Shown here piece by piece: positions 1 through 3,787 of a stretch of DNA of 6,390 nucleotides; positions within the stretch are counted from its first letter, which is position 1, and each line of letters opens with the position of its first letter. The notes beneath the pieces were generated by a model. It did no database searches, was not told where the DNA came from, and was given only the letters and a program-made list of their open reading frames with translations. The translations under genes were made by a program, and so were the position numbers. This DNA comes from Palsa-1400 sp036008545 (lineage in GTDB: Bacteria; Verrucomicrobiota; Verrucomicrobiia; Limisphaerales; Palsa-1400): contig DASYNM010000439.1 of the NCBI GenBank assembly GCA_036008545.1, forward strand, positions 1-6,390, written 5' to 3'.

Positions 1-1104
1 CGGCTCCCAGGCGCGCCAGATCATCTGGTCGTCAAATTGGCCGCCTAACCATTTCGCGAGCGCCCCAAACTTCTCCGCCGTGGTGAGCAACCGCTCTGTT
101 TCGCGCATGCGCTCTTTGAGTTCGATGCGGCTGCTATAGACGCCTTGGAAGAGCGGATTGCGTTCGCCGGTGATGACCGGAAGGTTTGTCCGAGTGCCTA
201 CCGCCGCTTGATATTCCCTGGGCGTGCCAAAGCGTAGGTTAAAAGGCGGACTGGGCTGGCGGTTGAATCGTTCAACCAGCGCCGGTAGGTAAAGTTCCGG
301 ATCTGTGACGTCCGCTCCATCCATGCCGATACGATCCAAGGCTCCGCGCGAGAAGGGTGCGAGATCATCATAGCGCTTTTTCATGAATTTGGTGAATCCA
401 GCGAAATCTCGGGGCGGCTCGAAAACATTGCCATAAGAAAACGGCAGCCAGAAGGCCGGTATGCGCGTGCCATCCAAACCTTGCCAGAGGAAATCCGACG
501 GCATCTTGGAGCGATCCTCAACGCCGCGCGCGAACCAGAAGGAATCGTATCCGGCCAAGCGCAGAATCTGAGGCATCTGTGCGTGATGCCCAAAGGTGTC
601 CAGCAGCCAGCCGGTTTTCACTTCCACGTCGAGAACATCCCGGCAGTAGCCCTTGGCATAAAGCATTTGGCGGATGAAGGATTCGCCGCTCGGCATGTTA
701 TCATCGGGCATGACGTTCAGTCCGCAGACGATTTCCAAACGTCCTTCGGCCACGAATTTCCGGAAAGCATCCGCCTCCTCGGGGTAACGCTCAAGGAAAG
801 GCCGGAAATAGGCGACCTGATCGAGCGCGAAACGGTAGTCGGGATGCTCTTTGAGAAGACGCAACGCGGTCAGGATGTGAGTCAGCCCCTCTTGAAGATA
901 TTCCTCCCTGGTCTTGAAAACAGCCCCTTCCCAATGCGTGTGCGGAATCACCCAGAACACCGCTTTCCCATCGTCCCCCAGCGCTTGGCTGGACGAGCAC
1001 AGGCATAACAGACAGAACATCGGGGCTATGCAGGCCGAAAGACGTTGGCGGGCGTGTCGAACAGTGCTACGCCACGAGGTTTCCTGGCAAACAGACGTGG
1101 TCAT
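1..1104 (-). CDS. Exported glycoside hydrolase family 38 (alpha-mannosidase-type) protein, N-terminal part; runs off left edge
   Basis: The minus-strand frame is open from 1104 to base 1 (368 codons) with no stop, so the C-terminus is missing. It reads as the GH38 N-terminal catalytic domain. VIPHTHWEGA (residues 52-61) is the HTHWD-type metal-site motif. GLNVMPDDNMPSGESFIRQ (about 128-146) is the conserved PSGES segment. LLDTFGHHAQMPQIL (about 167-181) carries D169, the expected nucleophile and zinc ligand. GH38 enzymes are retaining, zinc-dependent alpha-mannosidases. A basic stretch (R12 to R21) followed by a hydrophobic, Cys-rich segment ending SSSQA (about 22-41) looks like a signal peptide, so the protein is probably periplasmic or secreted. 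I chose ATG 1104 because it includes the basic n-region and lies 8 bases after the aldolase stop. ATG 1020 would leave only a short hydrophobic leader, and ATG 1125 overlaps the aldolase end. No clear Shine-Dalgarno site precedes 1104, so translation may be coupled to the upstream gene. Oddity: E59 sits where the zinc-ligand Asp is expected. The family call is firm; mannose specificity is not shown. Confidence 0.88.
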   Translation of the reverse strand, partial: MTTSVCQETSWRSTVRHARQRLSACIAPMFCLLCLCSSSQALGDDGKAVFWVIPHTHWEGAVFKTREEYLQEGLTHILTALRLLKEHPDYRFALDQVAYFRPFLERYPEEADAFRKFVAEGRLEIVCGLNVMPDDNMPSGESFIRQMLYAKGYCRDVLDVEVKTGWLLDTFGHHAQMPQILRLAGYDSFWFARGVEDRSKMPSDFLWQGLDGTRIPAFWLPFSYGNVFEPPRDFAGFTKFMKKRYDDLAPFSRGALDRIGMDGADVTDPELYLPALVERFNRQPSPPFNLRFGTPREYQAAVGTRTNLPVITGERNPLFQGVYSSRIELKERMRETERLLTTAEKFGALAKWLGGQFDDQMIWRAWEP

Positions 1105-1112
1105 CGCATCTG

Positions 1113-2087
1113 CTATGTCGCGCATCCTCGAACTGAGGTTCGCCCCGAATTGCCGGCCGGCGAGACGCTGGCCGCCGCGCTGGATTGGACAACCTCGCGG
1201 CGTTGTCGTCCGGCGTAACCGTAGGCCAGAATCAGTTCCTTTACTTTTTGTTTGACAGCATTGTGTCCGGCGCTCATGATGTCGCGGTCGCCTCCCATTC
1301 CCAAATAGTGGTGAGGGTTCATCGGCTCGGCGTAGGCGCTCAGCGCCTCACGTACGGCGGCCAGATAAGCCTGTTTGAGGTTAGTGCCGAAATTGAACTT
1401 GGCCACACCCAGCGCAATGACGTCACCTGCGAGTTCGGCTGGAAAACCCGTTCCGCCGTGGATGACCAACGGAATATCCACCGTTCGGTGAATCTCCTGC
1501 AGTGAGTCCAGATTGATTTTCGCTTTCCCTCGAGTAAGAATATGGACATTGCCGATAGAAACTCCTAGGGCGTCAATCCCGGTCTCCTCGACGAATGCTC
1601 GCGCCCGCTTCGGGTTTGTCTCCTCTCCTGCCCCGTTTTTGGTGTCCCAACCGTTGGGCAAATGTTCGATTTGGGCCTCGACGGAAACGTCGTTCGCGTG
1701 GGCCATGCGCACTACGTCTTTGACCCTTTGCCGATATTCCTTTGGCATGAGCGCGGCGTTTTCCACCATCACCGAATTGAAGCCCGCGTGAATGCCCTCT
1801 TCAATCTGGGCCAGATCGTCGGTTTCATTGAGCAGAAAAGCGATGGGCACGGAACTGGCGCGAACCGCCGCCGCGAGGCAACTGTAATAAACGAGCCGTT
1901 CGGGTTGCGGCCGGTCTGGATGCATCAAAAAGCCGCCGTTGAAACCGGCCACGACCGGGGAACGCAGCTCCTCCGCCGCCTCTACCACGGCTTGTAGCGA
2001 CTCAAGATTCCAAGACTCGCAATAACATAGGGCATAGCCCCCCGCCTTGGCGCCGGCCAGCAATTCATTCATCGAAACCAATGGCAT
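1113..2087 (-). CDS. Class II (ketose-bisphosphate type) aldolase homologue with altered active-site pair
   Basis: This 324-residue protein aligns throughout with the FBA/GatY/KbaY class II aldolase family, which cleaves ketose 1-phosphates or 1,6-bisphosphates in a zinc-dependent reaction in the cytoplasm. Landmarks are NLESLQAVVEAAEELRSPVV (27-46), GFNSVMVEN (102-110), SVEAQ (135-139), TGIDALGVSIGNVH (169-182, with zinc-ligand position H182), PLVIHGGTG (206-214, with zinc-ligand position H210) and GVAKFNFGTNLKQAY (227-241, phosphate-binding region). The family motif HLDH, which carries the catalytic Asp and the first zinc-binding His, reads LLNE here (N87, E88), and IDGS reads VENA. Chemistry may therefore be altered, or this is a distinct subfamily. 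Usual family length is about 285 residues; the extra 30 or so after AYGYAG are Ser/Ala/Arg-rich and resemble no domain. The start at 2087 is supported by a strong ribosome-binding site. It is the first gene of a unit with the GH38 gene 8 bases downstream, which suggests breakdown of a glycan-derived sugar. Family membership is firm; substrate unknown. Confidence 0.87.
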   Translation of the reverse strand: MPLVSMNELLAGAKAGGYALCYCESWNLESLQAVVEAAEELRSPVVAGFNGGFLMHPDRPQPERLVYYSCLAAAVRASSVPIAFLLNETDDLAQIEEGIHAGFNSVMVENAALMPKEYRQRVKDVVRMAHANDVSVEAQIEHLPNGWDTKNGAGEETNPKRARAFVEETGIDALGVSIGNVHILTRGKAKINLDSLQEIHRTVDIPLVIHGGTGFPAELAGDVIALGVAKFNFGTNLKQAYLAAVREALSAYAEPMNPHHYLGMGGDRDIMSAGHNAVKQKVKELILAYGYAGRQRREVVQSSAAASVSPAGNSGRTSVRGCAT

Positions 2088-2092
2088 CTTAT

Positions 2093-2099
2093 CTCCTCC
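2093..2099 (-). promoter_or_regulatory. Strong Shine-Dalgarno site for the aldolase homologue
   Basis: On the minus strand GGAGGAG ends 5 bases before the ATG at 2087. It is the best ribosome-binding site in the window and settles the aldolase start. The GH38 gene downstream lacks a comparable site. Confidence 0.85.
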
Positions 2100-2139
2100 G
2101 ATCGCGGCCTCCGGACCTTCCTGGCCATCCCGCTCTGGT

Positions 2140-2154
2140 ATGAATATGTTTCAT
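2140..2154. promoter_or_regulatory. Inverted repeat ATGAA-N5-TTCAT, candidate operator of the aldolase/GH38 unit
   Basis: ATGAATATGTTTCAT has perfect 5-base arms around a 5-base centre. It lies 53 bases upstream of the aldolase start codon, just downstream of or overlapping the candidate -10 elements on the minus strand, where a bound repressor would block initiation. A very similar repeat occurs at 3698-3712 ahead of the secreted-protein gene. Binding by the neighbouring RpiR-type regulator is an inference from proximity and from the repeat's duplication. Confidence 0.45.
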
Positions 2155-2164
2155 TAACTCTAAA

Positions 2165-2193
2165 CTTATATTGAACTTTAATCGATTTGTGCC
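2165..2193 (-). promoter_or_regulatory. Candidate promoter for the aldolase/GH38 unit
   Basis: On the minus strand a good -10 (TATAAG, 2170-2165) follows a weak -35 (GGCACA, 2193-2188) at 17-base spacing. This would start transcription near 2158, just before the inverted repeat at 2140-2154. An alternative is TTAAAG (2181-2176) with GTTAAT (2159-2154) at 16-base spacing, which puts the start inside the repeat. The region is clearly AT-rich compared with its surroundings, but neither pair is strong. Confidence 0.28.
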
Positions 2194-2485
2194 ACATTCA
2201 GCGTTGACCTGTCAAACGATAACGCAAGAAATCTCTGGAATACAGCCAACATCCTTCGTGCAGGCGCAAGGAGGCAGGCGGCGTTGCCGAAGAATAGGCT
2301 ACAGTCGGCGTTCTGCACGGAGCCGGAATGTTCCTGATCTTTGCACAGAGGTAAGAGCGTTCAGCGACCTGCTTCGTCAGCGGTTGAATCGCATTGGCGT
2401 CTCATTAGTCAATGATCTTTGCCAGGAACGAATTGTGGGGTGCGAGGGGTCTTCGCCCAAGTCGAGGAGCGATTGGCAAATAATG

Positions 2486-2515
2486 GTGACGGGAGGCCGG
2501 GCCTGGTGGTATGAT
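2486..2515 (+). promoter_or_regulatory. Candidate promoter for the RpiR-type regulator
   Basis: TATGAT (2510-2515) matches the sigma-70 -10 consensus at five of six positions. GTGACG (2486-2491), 18 bases upstream, matches the -35 at four of six. Predicted initiation near 2522 gives a leader of about 20 bases to ATG 2543, which supports that start over TTG 2528. A short perfect palindrome lies in the spacer. Confidence 0.35.
2494..2504. promoter_or_regulatory. Palindrome AGGCC-G-GGCCT in the regulator's promoter spacer
   Basis: Perfect 5-base arms around one base, lying between the candidate -35 and -10 of the regulator gene. The position would suit a repressor or autoregulatory site, but the sequence is short, GC-rich and unlike the TGAA-N5-TTCA repeats, so it may be chance. 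Confidence 0.2.
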
Positions 2516-2542
2516 GCCTTGAGTTGATTGCGAACACGCCTT

Positions 2543-3451
2543 ATGACGCAAGCTAGGCCATCGACCCACGACGGTGATCCGGGTGCGGGTCGGGCTGACT
2601 CTCCGGAATTGTCCAAGCGGCCTGTGCTCGTTTACCTGCAAGCCATCCTTCCTTCCCTAAACCCGGTGGAGCGGGTCATCGCCCAATATTTGTTGGACGA
2701 CCCCGAAAGAATTCTATCCTCTTCCATCGCGGAACTGCGGCGTGGTTCGGGCGCCAGCGTAGGGTCCATCATCGGCTTTTGCCGCAGCCTGGGCGCCAAG
2801 GGCTTTGCCGATTTCAAAATCACCTTGGCCCGGGAACTTTCCCAAGTCGGCCTTTCCGCCTCGCAAAGGGCCGGGCAGAAGAACGCCTCGATCTTCGAAA
2901 ATGTTTTTGAGTTTCAAAGCCAGAGTCTGAAAGAAACCTTGCAACTCAACACCTCAGAGGATTTGGAGAAGGTTTCCCGCGCTCTTGAACTGGCCCGGCG
3001 CATCGAATTCTTTTCCATCGGCATGTCGTATCCTGTCGCTTACACCGCCTGCGCCAAATTGAAGCTCATTGGCTTGAGGGCTTCGGCGGAATGCGACTCG
3101 CATATGCAAATGATTAATGCCACACAGTTGAGGAAGGGAGACGTCGCCTTCGGCATTTCCTGTTCAGGCAGCACCACCGAGACAGTCCGCTGCCTGGAAA
3201 TCGCCCGGCAGGGCAAGGCCACCACACTTTGCGTGACGAACTGCATGAAATCCCCCATCACCGCGCAAGCCGATATGGTGCTTTACGCCACTCCAAGCGA
3301 AATCAAGTATTTTCAAGCACCGCTGGCTTCCCGCATCACCCAACTCGCACTGGTGGACGCGTTATTCGTTTCCATCGCTCTCCGCCGCAAGAACCGCACC
3401 TTGGCGCAACTGCAAAGCGCCGGTATCAAGCTTTTGGAACACCGCATCTGA
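2543..3451 (+). CDS. MurR/RpiR-family transcriptional regulator (HTH_6 + SIS domain)
   Basis: A 302-residue protein with the full RpiR architecture and normal family length. After a tail of about 25 polar residues comes the N-terminal helix-turn-helix domain (about 25-100), with LNPVERVIAQYLLDDPERI (about 39-57) and the recognition region SIAELRRGSGASVGSI (about 61-76), then GFCRSLGAKGFADFK (about 78-92). The C-terminal SIS domain (about 145-275) begins with a Rossmann-like strand IEFFSIG (about 154-160) and contains the phosphosugar loop SCSGSTTE (206-213). Family members bind DNA as oligomers and respond to sugar phosphates, usually controlling nearby sugar-catabolic genes. Position between the aldolase/GH38 unit and the secreted-protein gene suggests it controls them. 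The start is ATG 2543; a TTG at 2528, immediately after an in-frame stop, would add five residues. Neither start has a good Shine-Dalgarno site. Oddity: Gly (G78) stands where many homologues have Arg (VVRFCR type). The family call is firm; the effector is unknown. Confidence 0.93.
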   Translation: MTQARPSTHDGDPGAGRADSPELSKRPVLVYLQAILPSLNPVERVIAQYLLDDPERILSSSIAELRRGSGASVGSIIGFCRSLGAKGFADFKITLARELSQVGLSASQRAGQKNASIFENVFEFQSQSLKETLQLNTSEDLEKVSRALELARRIEFFSIGMSYPVAYTACAKLKLIGLRASAECDSHMQMINATQLRKGDVAFGISCSGSTTETVRCLEIARQGKATTLCVTNCMKSPITAQADMVLYATPSEIKYFQAPLASRITQLALVDALFVSIALRRKNRTLAQLQSAGIKLLEHRI

Positions 3452-3499
3452 CCCACTAAATGGTTTGAAGGCTGGCCAAATTTCGCGAATTGATTCCCT

Positions 3500-3537
3500 G
3501 GGGCGGCGCCTGCCCCTTGCCCGTTCGTAGAAGCGGG
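3500..3537 (+). terminator. Two adjacent hairpins after the regulator gene, possible weak terminator
   Basis: GGGGCGG (3500-3506) pairs with CTGCCCC (3510-3516) around a 3-base loop with one G-U pair. CCCGTT (3520-3525) pairs with AGCGGG (3532-3537) with one wobble. They begin 48 bases past the regulator's stop. No T tract follows, so intrinsic termination is doubtful. Confidence 0.22.
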
Positions 3538-3666
3538 TAACTCTCAGAACTCAGCGCAAGATCTTGATACCAAGAAGGTTGCGAATTAGGGCCGTGTCCT
3601 TTTTTTATGGTTTCAATTGGTTGACCGTGGCGGCCGAAAAAAACAACAAGAAAAATCACTTTTGCG

Positions 3667-3696
3667 TTGACTTAAAATTCATAAATGGTGTATTTA
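3667..3696 (+). promoter_or_regulatory. Candidate promoter for the secreted modular protein
   Basis: TTGACT (3667-3672) matches the -35 consensus at five of six positions. TATTTA (3691-3696), 18 bases downstream, is a weak -10 in an AT-rich stretch. The predicted start near 3703 falls inside the inverted repeat at 3698-3712, a typical repressor arrangement. Confidence 0.35.
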
Positions 3697-3697
3697 A

Positions 3698-3712
3698 CTG
3701 AATAATGTTCAG
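3698..3712. promoter_or_regulatory. Inverted repeat CTGAA-N5-TTCAG, candidate operator of the secreted-protein gene
   Basis: CTGAATAATGTTCAG has perfect 5-base arms around a 5-base centre and starts one base after the candidate -10. Its 13-base core agrees with the repeat at 2140-2154 at 10 positions. Read in the direction of transcription, both repeats are preceded by TTAA and followed within a few bases by CCAG. A shared regulator is a reasonable inference; which protein binds is not shown. Confidence 0.45.
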
Positions 3713-3773
3713 CCACCAGTCGGATAATCATGAAGCGAACACGAACGAAATTGACCTAGGCCATTAAAAATCC

Positions 3774-3779
3774 AAGAGA
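3774..3779 (+). promoter_or_regulatory. Weak ribosome-binding site for the secreted modular protein
   Basis: AAGAGA lies 8 bases before ATG 3788. It is a poor Shine-Dalgarno match, but the start is supported independently by the signal peptide that follows it. Confidence 0.4.
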
Positions 3780-3787
3780 CACCCCCT

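Larger units (their letters stand above)
2101..2542. other. Divergent intergenic region between the aldolase homologue and the RpiR-type regulator
   Basis: About 440 bases with no convincing gene. The left part (about 2139-2190) is AT-rich and holds an inverted repeat and promoter-like hexamers directed toward the aldolase. The right part (about 2486-2515) holds a promoter-like pair directed toward the regulator. Between them are two distant 7-base inverted arms, TTTGCCA (2418-2424) and TGGCAAA (2474-2480). An open frame from TTG 2171 to 2527 crosses the region but has no recognisable domain and no good start, so I treat it as non-coding. I see no tRNA, small-RNA fold or mobile element. Confidence 0.6.
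3452..3787. other. Intergenic region between the regulator and the secreted-protein gene
   Basis: About 335 bases without a supported gene. The first part holds two adjacent weak hairpins (3500-3537). Next is a stretch with a T run (3600-3606) and an A run (near 3639-3645), neither attached to a convincing hairpin. The last part is AT-rich and contains a promoter-like element and a perfect inverted repeat ahead of the ATG at 3788. A 9-codon frame, ATG 3730 to TAG 3759 (MKRTRTKLT), lies in the leader; I do not call it a gene. Confidence 0.6.

Noticed and set aside
261..277. Perfect inverted repeat GGTTGAA-TCG-TTCAACC
   Set aside because: It lies inside the GH38 coding sequence and has a 3-base centre, unlike the 5-base centre of the intergenic pair. 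It is probably coincidental.
481..1008. 175-codon plus-strand open frame
   Set aside because: It is antisense to the GH38 coding frame, whose conserved motifs (HTHW, PSGES, DTFGH) fix the real strand.
1513..1997. Plus-strand open frames of 92 and 111 codons
   Set aside because: Both are antisense to the conserved aldolase barrel.
2177..2194. TGGCAC on the minus strand, resembling a sigma-54 -24 element
   Set aside because: The matching -12 TTGC element is absent at the required spacing; GATTA is found there instead.
2171..2527. 118-codon plus-strand open frame upstream of the regulator
   Set aside because: It starts at TTG without a ribosome-binding site, shows no recognisable domain, covers the regulator's candidate promoter and ends directly before the regulator frame. 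It looks like a chance frame.
3600..3606. T7 run as an intrinsic terminator of the regulator transcript
   Set aside because: No stable GC-rich hairpin ends directly before it; the nearer hairpins at 3500-3537 are more than 60 bases upstream.
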